Origin: Bagarius yarrelli
Taxonomy: Eukaryota > Chordata > Actinopteri > Siluriformes > Sisoridae
Direction of reading: 5' to 3'
NCBI GenBank assembly: GCA_005784505.1
Contig: VCAZ01000008.1
Location: 4,327,763-4,391,762, forward strand
DNA: 64,000 nucleotides
Shown: piece after piece, positions 1 through 12,999 of the stretch
How the letters are laid out: every line of letters begins with the position of its first letter
How positions within the stretch are numbered: the first letter of the stretch is position 1
Translations under genes and position numbers: made by a program
The notes under the pieces: generated by a model
The model's input: only the letters and a program-made list of their open reading frames with translations
Told to the model about the DNA's origin: nothing
Database searches by the model: none

Positions 1-257
1 ACTCTCTCCCCAAGGGTATGCCCTGTCTGGGCTCTTGCTCTCCTCCTGTCTCTGCATTTCCTCCCTTCTCCAGGGCTGTCTCTATCTCCTGTCCATCCTT
101 TCCTGCCGGTTTGTCCAGATTTAATTAACCTTTCCAGAATCCTGTATATCCTTTTTTTTCCATCCTGTTTTTATTTGCATTTATAAAACGACTTTTTATT
201 TTTATAGTTTGTCTTTTTTTGCTTAAACCAAGATTATATCTTTGTTGTTTTTTACAG

Positions 258-3200
258 GAATTATGTGTTTCAGAAGCGCTATGTAAAGTTTGATGGCAAA
301 AATCTCATGTATTATGGCAGTGAAAAAGTATGTTGCATAGCAAAAAAAAACCCACACACAAAGCTTTTATTTTTTTTTATTTCACAAGTTGTTATTTCCT
401 ACCCAAATTGTGTTTCTCTATGGTCTTTCTCAGGATCCATACCCAAAAGGTGTGATTCCTCTTGGCGCTATACAAATGGCCAGGGCAGCCAAAGACAACA
501 AATTTGAAGTTGTGACGAATCACAGGACATTTGTTTTTCGAGCAGACAATGAAGGTAAACACATTATCCTCGGTATTATCCTCCTTTTACTCCAATAGTC
601 GGTGTACCCAATGCAGCGCAATTTATATCACCACCGCAAACGTGTGTAGTTAATGTTTGTTCCTTTTTTTCCGCTATGTGCACTGTATGGTTTGAATGAT
701 GTTCCGTCATTACTCTTCACAGTGCAGAGGAGTAAGTGGTGCAGTGTGCTTCAGGAGTGGGTGAAGGATCAGCTGGTGTTTGGCCGACCACGTTTTGGCC
801 CAGGGAGCCACTGCCAGAGAAACGGCTTCTTAGAACTTAAGGGGATAAAGTCAAAGATTTATGCCGCAATCATAACTGAGCAGATTTGGCTGTATAAGAA
901 TGAGCAGGTGAGCAAGTTCATCCTATTTTCAGTATGGGTCTAATCCTATTAATGGTACATGTTATTCTACGGTCTATATATATTCCTGAGTTGCTCAAGG
1001 TCTATAGAAAAGGGCTGCTGTGAAAAAGTTGGTGTAATCTTTAAAAGATTGGTCTTTTTTTCAGTGTTTTAAGAATGGCATTGGAATCACTGTAATTGAG
1101 GCCAGAGGCGCTACAATCCGAGATGGAAAGAACAAAAGCTTTGACCTTATTACTCCTTACAAGAATTTCAGGTAAATTTATTACACTAGTTCCGCTGTGT
1201 CTTTTAGGACTATTTCACCTTCCATTTTAGCTGTAAAAAAATTCAATAAATGTTGTTCCTAACTAAGAATTTAGTTTTTTATGCTCAAACATTAAGTTGA
1301 AACCGAGACCATATGGTTTGTTCATAAGATACTTACTTTAAAGCATCAGTATTATGACATTCATTTTAGAGTCATGATAAAGAAAAAGATGACAGATTTT
1401 ATCTTGTAAAGTATTTTTACAGTATTCTATGCGAAAATAAAAAAATACTAAATCTAAAATGTGAACTGGTTTTGTAGTAGTAGTTAATTTTTCTGTTTCT
1501 GTAGCTTCTCAGCTGAGTCAGAGAGGGAAAAACGGGAGTGGATGGAAGCCCTACAGGAGTCAATAGCAGAGACACTCTCCGATTACGAGGTGGCTGAGAA
1601 AATTTGGTCTAACCGCTCGAACAGAGTGTGTGCAGACTGCAAGGCCATCAATCCTGACTGGGCCTCCATTAATCTCTGTGTGGTCATTTGCAAGAACTGT
1701 GCAGGTATGTCAGATTGATGGCATGCCTTATCACCTTAATGGATTATCCGACAGTGGCTTATTGACTTACTATCACCGAATGTGTGTGTGGGGGGTTTCT
1801 ATTATTATTTTGTCTAGCCATGAAATGCCATAAAAATGTAAAATGTCTTTTCGTATTTGTTGTTATGTTATAGTGTCACGTACCAAAGTTGTAAGCTAGT
1901 GTAATGGCTTGGAAAATTGACAATGGTTTTAAGGGCTCTCTCTAGATTATCTCAGCGGGTTCCTTGTGTCAAATACTCATGATAAAGAAGTAGCTTTGAG
2001 GCAACATAATGGGAATCTACTGCAGGCAAACAGAGTGAATGGAGCATGGCGAGTGGTGTGGTGACTCTTTTATTGTGTCTACCTGCAGGTCAGCACAGAG
2101 GACTGGGCACAATGGTGTCCAAAGTGCAAAGTCTGAAACTGGACACCAGTGTTTGGAGCAATGAGATCGTTCAGGTGGGGGTTGTAAGCAAAGGACACGG
2201 GTCATGGCACTGTATAATACCCTTCCTCTGTATAACATTTCTCAGTCTTTAAAAAAAAAAAAAACCTAACAAATATTAATACACCAGAAATGTGTCTCTT
2301 CAGGAAATGTGTCTCTTAATATACAGTTAAGACTGCTTAAGAATGCTTATTTAAAATGGCACATGCATGAATAAAAAATATTTCTCATTTATATGTCTGG
2401 AACATTTTTATGTATGTTTTAGCTCTTTATAATGCTGGGTAATGACAGAGCCAATGAGTTTTGGGCTGCCAGGCTGCCAGCAGCTGATGAAATGGACTGT
2501 GATGCTTCTCCAGAACAGCGGAGGGAATTCATCACACAGAAATACAAAGAAGGCCGTTTCCGCCACCCTCACGGCAGCTTTAGTACACAGGAAGAGTTAC
2601 TTAAGGTGGGCAATAGACAGTTAGTATAACTCACTGATGATTGAAAAAAAGGAGCAAAAGGTCATGTTTAATCTCGTTTTAAACAATATTATTTAATCAC
2701 TTTATTAATTCTGATGTCAGGATAAATAAAAAAAAATCTTTAAATGATTATAAACAGTGTGTTTTGTTAATGTACCCTATTTGTAGTGTACAGTATGTGT
2801 AATTACAAGTACAAAATTATGGCTTTCTTAAATATTTATTTATTTTTTTTGCTTGAAAATGACAGGGATTCTTTCAATAGGTTTACATTCCATGTCTTAC
2901 AGATAGATGAAGATGTAATTTGGTCAAAATGTTAAATATTTTCTGTACCCTGAGCAGTTTTATTGCACACGATAATCATCACTATGAAGAGCTTATTTAA
3001 CCCTGGAGCGTTAATGATGGTTTGATTAAAATAATCTAGCTATCAGTATCCTCCTGAGACCCAGTGGACCAATTTTTGAGTTAGTTTATCAGTTTCCAGG
3101 AAATCCTGGGCTTTCTAGTGATGTGTTATTTGATTGGCTGGGATACCAGAAACTAGTTCTTATACTGCATCCAAAATAGATGGTAAAGGAATCAGCTCAT

Positions 3201-6200
3201 CGGAATGGTCTTGTGGTCCACTACTGTGGACATGCTGTAAAATGAATAATCAATTTTAATCAATAAAATTTAAAAACGCTAAATTGTCAAATGTTTTTAC
3301 CCTTAAAGTAGTAGGAAGTCACACAAAACAAGAATAAATGCTTTTTATTAACCCTTTTTGGTGTTCGGTCCCTTAGACACTGTGCACAGCTGTGACTGAA
3401 CAGAACCTCTTAAAGACAGTCACCCAGATATTTGCAGAAGCAGAAGCAGCTCGACTTTCCGACTCAAATGGACACGAGAAGCACTTGTCTCTACATTACT
3501 CCTACAACCAGGCCACAGGTTCTTACCATTCACTTGTAGACAAATATACACTACAGCACGTCACCTTATCCAGCTGTTTTTTTTCAATCATACCGTCACT
3601 GTAGTAAAGTAGAATTCACTATTAGCATGCACATCCCACAGTGATGGTACTGTAAAGTGCACTTAATGACATTTTTGTTGTAGATTCCAGCGTGTATGAT
3701 GAGATCATGCAACCAGTCCTGTATTCTGGATACCTCTACAAGTCAAGCTCTATTAACAAAGGCACTTTATCTCGCAGAACCAGAGAAGGTAGGTGTCCAT
3801 GTGGCAAACAGAGAAGAAATTAAGAGAAGAAAGTGTTTCTTCAGAAAATAAAAATAAAGAACAAGCCTCTGATTTAAACATATTTTTGATGGCTGTATAA
3901 TAACAGAGGGATTTTGATATCATTTCTAAAATATTTTTTATAATAAAATTTACAGCAGACTTATTTACCAATGCAATGACTGGTATTTTTTTCAGATTTC
4001 CAAAAGTATTGGTGCTCGGTCGAGAAGTCTCTTCTGTTTTATGAGTCTGACAGGTGCCATGAACCCAACATGAAAATAGAAGTCAAAGATATCATCTGTT
4101 TAGGAGTTAGCAGGCCAGACTTATGCAGCAACAACAACGGCTTCATTGACAGGTATAAGGCACAAACATATAAAGCAAGCATATTAAAATACCATTAAAT
4201 CTATAAATAAAACACAGTGATCATATCCAGAGCAGGCCCAGGGTATAATCGAACGAAGCGACAGCTTAGGACCACAAAGAATAAATGTAATGTAAATGTA
4301 ATATAAAGTTAGAGGACAATGTTAATTATACAAAAATGGCATATTAAATGAATAAAAAAACAACAACACACTATTGTTGGATGTAAGCAACACAGTTACA
4401 ACAAATAAAATATTAATAATAATCAAGGATTGACATTAATTATTTATATTGGAAGCACCAAAGGTCCCTAAATAAATTTCTGCTCAGGGCTCCTGAAAGG
4501 CCCTGATCCTATGTATAAAAAAACATGATTTCATTAGCCAATACCAAAAATTCAGCCTGTAAATGTCTGTATCCTCTTTGTTTTTATTTTACCTCATAGT
4601 TTCAGTTATTTTAGGGAAATAGTAGTTCAGTGGTTCAGAATGATTGTTCAAAAGGTTAATAAGAAACCTTTCCAAATACCCAAAAAACTAAACTTGTAAG
4701 CAACATTTTTAAACAGGCTTTACTAGCTGCATGGATTCAAAAATATGTATATGTTAATAAAAAATTATTTTCTTGTTCAATGGCAGCTGTGTGTTTATGT
4801 TAGTTAATTAAAGATATTCTTTATCGTTCAGTTTTGTGGATTATTGCTTTAAATATTTTTTAAGGTAGATTTTCTTCTTTTTCTTCCTGTTTTAGGTTTC
4901 GATACACTTTTGAACTCTACCTAACATCTGATAAGCTTATTCAGTTTGGCTTGGAAACGCCAGATGCGCTACACAATTGGGCAAAAGCTATTGGAAAGGT
5001 GAACATAAACAGACTAAAGTTTGAACCCTGCATATAACCATGTCATTAAGCTTGTCAAGTGACTGGTTTGAAAAATGTCTTGTCTATTTAGGCCACCACA
5101 CCTCTAAGCTGCCACTGCTTACTCACAAGGGAGTTTGAGCGTGTGGGCATGTTGCGCTATAAGGCCATGCTGGACCCACGACAGTGGAAAGAGGGCTTCT
5201 TTGTTCTGCAAAAGTCCAACCTCTTTATCTGCCCAGGAAATGATGGAGCTGCTGAGGACATTATTAACTTGAAACGCCTACAGGAGCTCAGTAAGTCGCT
5301 CAAGTCCGGGTCTGTTTTATCTGTCTTATGATTTGTCCCACTGACTGAATTGTAGTTGTTGTTTTGTTCTCCGTTTTAAATGTAAAAGGTATAGCATCAG
5401 AGACAGGCAATCATGAAAAGAAAGACATTTTGGTTCTAGTGGAAAAAGGAAGGTGAGCTCTGATTTGGTTGCCTGGTTTCTTATATTTGTGAATGGCCAC
5501 AAAATTTCATACAAATCCACAAAAAACAACTTGATCAGTATAGTGTGTTTGTGTATTTAGGACTCTGCACCTACAAGGAATAGGGCGTACAGACTTTTCT
5601 CTCTGGTATGCAGACATCCAAAAGGCAGCAGGAGGCAAAGCTAACACCTTGAAGGACCAACAGCTGAGTAGAAACGACATTCCCATCATCGTGGACAGCT
5701 GCATCGCTTTTATTACACAGTATGGTGAGGAGCAAAAATGTGTTCTTTCTCAAATAGCACTCTGCATTTAGTTTAGTTGCATTGCAGACAAGCCCCAATT
5801 TATTGCTTATGAATACAATTATAGTTTAAATGCACCAATATCATGTATTAAACTTGTAAACTCATTTAAAACTGGTGTCAAATAAGTTAATTTTTTTTCC
5901 AAAATTCAACACTGGGTGATGTTACACTTTAAAAAAACATATCAGAAACAAAATGAGGTCATTTTGCATTGAAAGGAAGTTAAAGGTGCAATGGCGGTAT
6001 TTAACTTCCTGTATTCTTAAATTTTATTAACTTAACTAAACTGTGTTTATCCGTAATAAACTTGCATTTCATATGTTGCAAATGGCAAATTTGAAGGAGC
6101 CAAAATACATTATTTTTAATTGACAGGCATTTACAGGCACAGAAATGTATTTTATTAATGTATTCGTAAACCCTTTCTTTTAAAGGAAATATAGTGTTAC

Positions 6201-9200
6201 TGTTTTACTAAAGATCCTCTAATAATTGTCTCATATTTGTAGGTCTGGGCCATGAAGGTATCTACAGAAAAAATGGAGCAAAATCCAGAATCAAGCTTCT
6301 GATGGAGGAATTCCGGAAAGATGCACGCAATGTGAAACTCCGTATCGGAGACAATTTTATCGAGGATGTGACCGATGTCCTAAAGAGGTTTTTCCGTGAG
6401 ATTGATGACCCCATATTCATGGCTGATCTGCACCCATACTGGAAAGAGGCTGCTAGTCAGTAGTTTATATGTTGTTTAATTAATGATGTTGCTTTGCTGT
6501 AAGAACACCTTTAAATGTAAGGGATATCAAGTTGAACTGCATATTAAACAATTATTGTTGTTTTCATTTCATCTGCAGAGATATCTAATAAAACACAAAG
6601 ACTGGATAGATATAAAGAGCTAATCCGTGGTTTGCCACGAGTCAACCGCACCACTCTGTCTGCTCTCATCAGTCACCTTTACAGGTTGGCTACTTCAAAA
6701 TGAAGTCTAGACTAAAGCTGTAACAATGCATACGAATTTATCTTTTGTGACAATATCTTATCTTTTTATTTTCTTAATTATATATTTTTTTGTATATTTT
6801 CTCCTCCTAGGGTACAGAAATGTGCTGACCTGAATCAAATGTGCACAAAGAACCTGTCCCTGCTCTTCGCCCCAAGCCTGTTTCAGACAGATGGAAAAGG
6901 AGAGCATGAAGTCAAGATTGTCGAGGACCTCATAGACAACTATCTTTATGTCTTTGATGTACGTAAAAAGAATTATGCTTTAGTCATATATAAAAATATG
7001 CCCCTGATTACTTTATTCAGCGTTCATGCAAACACTGCATTGGGTTTTAGCAATCTGATTAATTTTATTCTGATTGAAACAGAAATTGTCTGTGTAAACT
7101 TAGCACAATAGACAGGATAAATCAGATAAACTTGCAACAATAAACACATTCTGTAGAAGAGGAATTATGGTTTGCTATTTGTTTAACTAATCAGTCTCAG
7201 ATTTTCTATTTACTAGGAAGTGTCTAATTCTCTTTACTGTTGTGTTCTTATTAAATAGTTTTTACATGCCCCATGATGTGTAATTCGACAGATTTTCACA
7301 TTTGTTTATGTTTATTTAAATTTATTTTACAGATTGATGAAGAACACAAAACTCAGATCGAACTGGAAATTAGTCTTATCACAACCTGGAAGGACACACA
7401 GGTTATTACCGATAATGTTTTTGTCGCTCACTAATGCTTTCTGAAATAAACCTTTAAAAAAACAATAGAATAAATAGCCTTGATATGCTGTGTATTTTTG
7501 GGTCAGCTTTCCCAGGCAGGTGACCTGATTATTGAAGTGTATCTGGAGGAAAAAACACCAGACTGCTGTATCACTCTAAAAGTAGGTGCCTTAAAAAAGT
7601 CTGATTTTGCTGAATAGTTGAAAGATGCACTGTCACATTATGCCCACATGGTGGCACCAGGCCAACATACAATCCAACCTACATCTGCTTCTCTATGTTT
7701 GTTTATTTTGCCTGCCTGTCTGTAGGTTTCACCCACTATGTGTGCTGAGGAACTGACTAACCAGGTGCTTTATATGAGGAACGTCCCGGCAGGTGAAAAG
7801 GATGTTTGGATGACCTTCGAGGCCATTGAGGATGGCGAGCTTGGTAAATGGATATTCTGTATATCCGTCTTCTCAAGTAAAACAGCACTTAAACAGACCT
7901 GAGAAAGTTAATTGATATGATGTTGTATTCAGTGAAGGATGATAATTTATGTGTTGTGTTTCAGGACCTTCTGTATAATTCTAAATGTTTTCTGAGAACA
8001 TGTCATGATTTTATCGATAGAACGGCCACTTCACCCAAAGGAGAAAGTTCTAGAACAGGCACTACAGTGGTGTACCATGGCTGATCCTAGTTCTGCATAT
8101 TTGTTGGTAAAGAAGGTGCCCAGAGCAGAAGTGGTCGACATCTTTACAGGTGATTTTATATGATAAATCTTTTTAACATAATGCAGTTACATAACATAGT
8201 AAAAAAGCGCTTTGAGAAGTCACTTTTAAAGGCGCTATATTAAAATAAGTTTATTATTATTATTATAACATACAATAAACCAACGATAGTAAGCAAATGT
8301 ATTGCACATCTTTATATTTGTTTGATTTGAAGCTTACAAGAGTGAAATTGTAAAGTTTGGAGTTCTGAAGTGCCGAGAGGAAACACCCAAACTTCTACAA
8401 GGGACCAAATTCCAGGAGCATCTGTTTCAAATCCTGGATCACAAATTACTCCTAATAAAGGACAAGAAAGTAAGTATGCTGGTTGTTATTATAATAAAAC
8501 AGTAAAAACAGACTGATAAAATTGTGATATATATATATATATATATATATATTTTTGTATTTTAACTTCTTTAGACCAACAAACCTGAAAAGGAGTGGCT
8601 ACTTAAAACTATGAAGATTTACATTGGAATTAGAAAGAAATTGAAAGCACCAACAAAGTAAGATAATATTTTCTTGTTAAATCTTTAGAATATTTTTACA
8701 GATATAACATTTTTATTAATGTGTATCAAATTGCAGATGGGGTTTTACTGTGATGATAGACAAACATCAGATGTAAGTATTTTATTGTAGTGGAACTTCT
8801 CCAATGATCATTTACTTAATTGCACCGGCTTTATGTTGCTATGCTTTCACAGTGAGTAGTTATCAGTTTTTTTTTACTTTGACAGGTATCTCTGCTGTTC
8901 CAGTGAAACTGAACTTTGGGACTGGATAACCAGTCTCTTGAAAGCACAGGTATCACCCTTTACATGCATATTTGCTACTAACTTGGGTATATTAGATGAT
9001 AGCTAGAGGATTCAGAGGATATCATTGCAAAATGCCTCTTTGTTCACTTAAAACTATCAGTACTAAGGCTGGGTATTGGCTTATGATACGATATATGATA
9101 CATATTACGATACTATATATCATGATATATTGCAATACAATACAAATTGCAATACATGCAATACTTATAAATGTAAAACAAACAGATAAAAATACAACAA

Positions 9201-11970
9201 ATACAAAGTAGTAGGCACTATGTTTATTTTTGAGCCAATGGGCGTAGGTGGTAGCAACAACTTCGGAGGAGAAAGTCGTTTCACACGCACTGAAGGTTTT
9301 ACTTAAATAATAAAGTAAACATAAATCAGTTTAAAGCGTAATTTAAATATGTATCGACACAAGAAGTGAGAATGTCGATATATTATCAGATATATTATCG
9401 TACAAAAATCTCACGAAGGTCAGCTGCATCAATATATTTACACAGCCGCAATCAGTACTTGGCTCATATAATGTTATTTTGTTCCTCAGAACAATGACTT
9501 GCGTCCTCCGGTGATGAGACGCCACTCCTCATCTGACATCTGCAAGCAGAAGTTTGGTACCATGCCCTTGGTGCCGATCCGGGGCGAAGAGAGCAACACC
9601 AACTCCACCATGCTTTCTGCCAATCAGACACTGGTATTGTACATTTCTTTTGCTTCTCTTTACACCTGCTTTAGCACCCTCTATTGGCAAATGTTAAGGT
9701 TTGATGCTTAAAAGTAGTTTTGTTGTGTGTTTGCAGAGAAAGCTTCATGATAGAAGGACGCTATCGATGTACTTTGTGAGTGAATTTTTGATTTTATGAT
9801 TCTGATCTTGCAGGGCAAATTTAGATGTTGCTCAAAATAGTGTTTATCTTTTTTGATCTATTTTTTTAAACCTGTTTCATGTTTAGACATTAGCTAAGTC
9901 AACTTTTTTTGCCCTTGCAAAACAGTTTTTTCCTAATTAAGGTGTTTCATCAGTTTTTCTCAACCCTCCCATTCCTGTTGGGACCTGAGGTTTCCTGATA
10001 CGACACCATCAGGATGTTGAGCTGACTCAGTGAAGATAACAGGATGTGCAGGGCGAAAGAATTGTTCCACTGTATTGTTATGTGACCGTAGCCTTGAGGG
10101 CAGGCTGGGGCCTCCGTCCAAAACTCTTGTGTTTTGGAAATGGGTTAAAGGGGTAGGAGGGAATGGTGTAGCCTCTGGTAGCTTCTGGTGACTCTTCAGC
10201 CTAAAGCATTTGCAAGCAAATTGTTTGCTAGCTTTTTTCTTTTGTCCTCAGTGTATTTAGCAATTATCTTAAGGTTGTCACTGTGATACTAAAACAATGG
10301 TTAAAATCAGTGAAGGAAGTCTTATGGAAATCACTTTGAATGACAGTGAAGGCTGAGTACTTTTTGTCAACATACCAATAACCACAAATAGAATCTGATA
10401 ATTGGAGATAATCTTTTAGATTGCCAGTTGCTTTTGGGAATTTATCTGGGTGTGTTGTTATCTAGGGTGTCGTCTTGAGTTTTTTCCTATTTAGATTATA
10501 CTGTCGTAGATGTTAAAGAAATTGGAAGTATATCTGAATCCACATACTTTAGTATATGGAAAGATGAAAATAATGGGACCTGTACTAATGATTGTGATTT
10601 AAAATGTGGTGTAGAACAGAATTATGCGGTTAATGATTTATACAGCTTCTTAATAGAAGCCTAATCTCTCTATGGAGAAGTAGTTCTAGATAATTATATA
10701 AGGTATTGCAATGTTTCGACTAATTTTATTTTTTTGCTCTTGGGTTTTTAATACGTTTTCCGACCTTTTATCGTTTTCATTGTTTGGTAAAATTTAAAAA
10801 AATTACCAGAAGGTAATTTTACTTTCCAGATCTAAAACACCTATAAAGCTTTAGAACATGGCTTCAGGTGTGGATAGTTATAGTCCTGGAACAAAACCCA
10901 TTATAATTGTAACTTACATATATGATGGAGTAAAAATACTAATATAGCTGTATCGTAATATTTTCACGATAATATATCCATATTCTAATCTGATATGTAG
11001 TGTATTCAGAGGCGTAGCTAGGGTTTTTACGCCCCCTACTGGACCCCTCGTGAAAAAGTGTGAGCCATAACGGGGTCTGTCAAGCTTTCCCAAAAATTTT
11101 TGAAAAGGAAAACCTGCATTTTGTGGCATATTTTTAGGGTATGAAGAGGATAATAATAATTAAGGCAACAATGGTACTTTAAAGATATAATTGGGGTAAA
11201 CATTTTATTTTGAAATTTATTTGTAATTATGTAACATCAATTTGGCACCCTCAGCTGCTGTGCCCGGGGACGGCTGTCCCACCCGCCCCCGGCTACGCCA
11301 CTGATCATATTGTAAAACCCTTGCCAGTACACAGCCCTCCGTATTTATATCACAATGGAAGAAAAAGAAGGTTTTATTATCAAAAATCTTTTCTTTGCAT
11401 CATTCAGATATAAAAGTTGGGGTCAGAGTGTAAGGATACTGTGTACCTGGTGAATAGAGCGTTAAGGTCTTTAACTAATGTGATAAAAGTGTTAATATTT
11501 GGCACAATATATGTTTTCATAAAAATACAGACAAAGTAACTAATGAATGATAACAGCAACATTTTACACTTTAATTACAAATGTTTGGTCTCTTTGTTTA
11601 GCCCATGAAGGTGCAGCAGGACTCATTGGAGGAACGTTCAGAAAGTCCAGAGCCACTCTATGAAGAGGTTGGTGACTTTGGCCTGCAGGTGCTGAAGTCC
11701 CTGGAGAACAGCTTTTTATCCAGTGGCCAGTCTAGGAGTCTGGAGGTGCCTCCACGCTCTGAGAGCCTCAATCTGGGGAAGAGCAGGTCACTGGAGTGCA
11801 CAGTTGTGCCAAAATTGAGTCGTTCTAGGGGGAAAGAGGGATCTCTGGATATGTTGATGCATGGAGAACCATGTGCCTCGTTAGAGCGCAAATCCTGTAG
11901 TCCTTCAGAAGAGCTGCTGTTACACGAACTCTCCACAATTTTTAAGAAACCAGAAGATGATGAACAGTGA
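258..11970 (+). CDS. arap3: ARAP3-like ArfGAP/RhoGAP/PH adaptor, 3' 28 coding exons (5' end outside window)
   Basis: Dual GTPase-activating protein for Arf6 and RhoA, recruited to membranes by phosphoinositides (family knowledge). Exons: 258-327, 434-554, 723-907, 1065-1171, 1505-1704, 2089-2174, 2423-2605, 3377-3518, 3684-3788, 3996-4152, 4896-4998, 5092-5290, 5389-5452, 5561-5724, 6243-6455, 6579-6684, 6811-6958, 7333-7401, 7507-7581, 7726-7843, 8021-8149, 8333-8469, 8575-8657, 8737-8772, 8886-8949, 9490-9633, 9737-9775, 11602-11970. All junctions are GT-AG and phases join into one frame of about 1204 residues. Window residues: rest of PH1 to ~80; PH2 ~97-185; ArfGAP ~188-317 with C-x2-C-x16-C-x2-C (CADC...CKNC) and arginine finger in HRGLG; PH3 ~375-486; PH4 ~496-596; RhoGAP ~611-784 with catalytic Arg in GIYRKNG; RA ~807-915; PH5 ~915-1021; tail with PLYEEV, a likely tyrosine-phosphorylation motif. 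The SAM domain and start of PH1 are missing, as expected for a ~1540-residue protein cut by the window edge. ARAP2 is the main alternative; the C-terminal LLHELS ending and linkage to neurog1 favour ARAP3. Confidence 0.88.
2606..3376 (+). other. arap3 intron containing an interspersed repeat
   Basis: AT-rich intron between the end of the ArfGAP exons and the linker to PH3. Its second half (about 2999-3310) is a diverged copy of a repeat seen again at about 31760-32070. No coding or RNA gene recognised. Confidence 0.6.
2999..3310 (+). repeat. Interspersed repeat, copy 1
   Basis: Shares collinear blocks with 31760-32070: 'cctcctgaga', 'ggctttctagt' followed by 'tttgat', 'actgcatc', 'gaatgg' then 'tgtggtcc', and 'aaaatgaat', in the same order and spacing. 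Both copies sit on the same strand. Family not identified; no coding capacity is visible. Confidence 0.6.
4153..4895 (+). other. arap3 intron, no gene
   Basis: AT-rich intron within the PH3 coding region (donor after 4152, acceptor before 4896). Nothing beyond simple A/T-rich sequence was recognised. Confidence 0.6.
5725..6242 (+). other. arap3 intron inside the RhoGAP coding region, no gene
   Basis: AT-rich intron between the exon that opens the RhoGAP domain and the exon carrying its catalytic arginine. No feature recognised. Confidence 0.6.
6959..7332 (+). other. arap3 intron, no gene
   Basis: AT-rich intron separating the last RhoGAP exon from the short exon that leads to the RA domain. 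Translation into the intron stays open for some distance, but the consensus-like donor (gtacgt) and the continuing phase in the next exon show this is intronic. Confidence 0.6.
8950..9489 (+). repeat. arap3 intron with 'gatacgatatat' interspersed repeat fragment
   Basis: The stretch about 9065-9185 starts 'ggctgggtattg' and then carries reiterated gatac/gatatat/gcaatac words. This resembles a widespread fish interspersed repeat. Family assignment is not possible by eye. The rest of the intron is unremarkable. Confidence 0.35.
9955..10200 (+). promoter_or_regulatory. Candidate intronic enhancer in the last arap3 intron
   Basis: Within the 1.8-kb last intron this block is markedly less AT-rich than its flanks. 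It contains an AP-1-like TGACTCAG (10023-10030), a GATA motif AGATAA (10034-10039) and ETS-like AGGATGT cores (about 10011 and 10041) within about 40 bp. ETS, GATA and AP-1 combinations are typical of endothelial and blood enhancers, and ARAP3 is known for vascular expression. Function is inference. Confidence 0.3.
11007..11303. mobile_element. Short non-autonomous DNA transposon (MITE-like) in arap3 intron
   Basis: Begins 'cagaggcgtagctaggg' and ends with the near-exact inverse 'ccccggctacgccactg', giving terminal inverted repeats of about 17 bp around a ~260-bp interior with no coding capacity. A clear target-site duplication was not visible. This is typical of MITE-type elements that are common in fish introns. 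Confidence 0.6.
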
Positions 11971-12650
11971 TCTGCTGAAAAACGATTTTATTTCACGATA
12001 ACCAGTTGCACCTCTCACACATTCTGAATCAAAAACTGATAATATATCCTGCTGTCTGGATGTGCAGTTGAAAGCATGTTGGAGGTGTTCTGGGATTTTA
12101 GACTGTTCATGACTGTTGGTCATATGGTTGTATTATTTTATTTCACATACATAAAATTCACCAGTATTATAAGGCTTTGTGTTTTGCTTTGTGTAATTTC
12201 TGTAATTCTTTTCTGCGCTTTGTATATATCTGGTATGTAATATCATATCGATGATAATTAGCTGATGTTAACACAAATCAGTTTCAACAGTTTTAAATAC
12301 CAAGCTGAAATAGCTGAGTTTAGATCATCCTTTAGCTTTTAAAACTCACGTAGTACCCTGCTGATTGCTTTTTCTAGGTCTGAAATTTCATTTGTAAAGT
12401 AACAGGAATGTCTATACAATTTCAGTTTGTATTTAATAATCGAATAACATGTCTTTTGTCAGTTCTGAGCGTTCGGGTACCGAGGGATTTATCAGCCCAT
12501 GCAGGACTTCTGTCTAGCTTGGTTCTGGAACAGTAGATGGCAGTGTAGGATCAGCGTATATGGTTTGACAATCATGAAACAGTCATTGTGTTTCACTTCT
12601 CTTCAGAGATTTACTAATTTTTACACAGCGACCTACAGGCTCTTAATAAA
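11971..12650 (+). other. arap3: arap3 3' UTR
   Basis: Sequence following the TGA stop at 11968-11970. It is AT-rich with no open frame of note. The first AATAAA in this interval is at 12645-12650, so the 3' UTR is inferred to be about 0.7 kb. Confidence 0.6.
12645..12650 (+). terminator. Polyadenylation signal AATAAA for arap3
   Basis: Only canonical AATAAA between the arap3 stop codon and the SINE fragment that begins near 12680. Cleavage would fall about 10-30 bases downstream. Inferred from position only. Confidence 0.5.
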
Positions 12651-12679
12651 ACATATTTGTTCTACTGTATATTTGTAAT

Positions 12680-12999
12680 AGCACTGTTTCCTCACAGCAA
12701 GAAGGCCCGGGTTCGAACCCTTTCTGTGTGGAGTTTGCCTGTTTTACCTGTGGTTGCGTGGGTTTACTCCAGGTGCTCCAGTTTTACTTCACAGCCAAAA
12801 AACATGTATGTTAGGTTGATAGGTGATTCTAAATTGCCCATAGGAGTAAGTGTGTGTGGCCCTGTAATGGACAGGTGACCTGTCTAGGTGTACCCTCTCC
12901 TGTCTTTCGCTCTTTCAGAGACAGTTGGAATGGACTCCAACATATCCTTGTACTCGGAATTAGGTAATAAGCGGGTATAGACGATGAAAAAATGAATGT
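12680..12999 (+). mobile_element. tRNA-derived SINE, 5'-truncated
   Basis: Carries the pol III B box GGTTCGAACC (12710-12719), the following 'tctgtgtggagtttgcctg' body and a 3' tail 'aataagcgggtatagac' followed by 'atgaatg'. The A-box end is missing. A longer relative lies at 47105-47350. It sits directly after the arap3 polyadenylation signal. Confidence 0.7.

Noticed and set aside
7640..7660. CTCF-like word catggtggcacc in an arap3 intron
   Set aside because: Lacks the conserved A at core position 6; match too weak to list.
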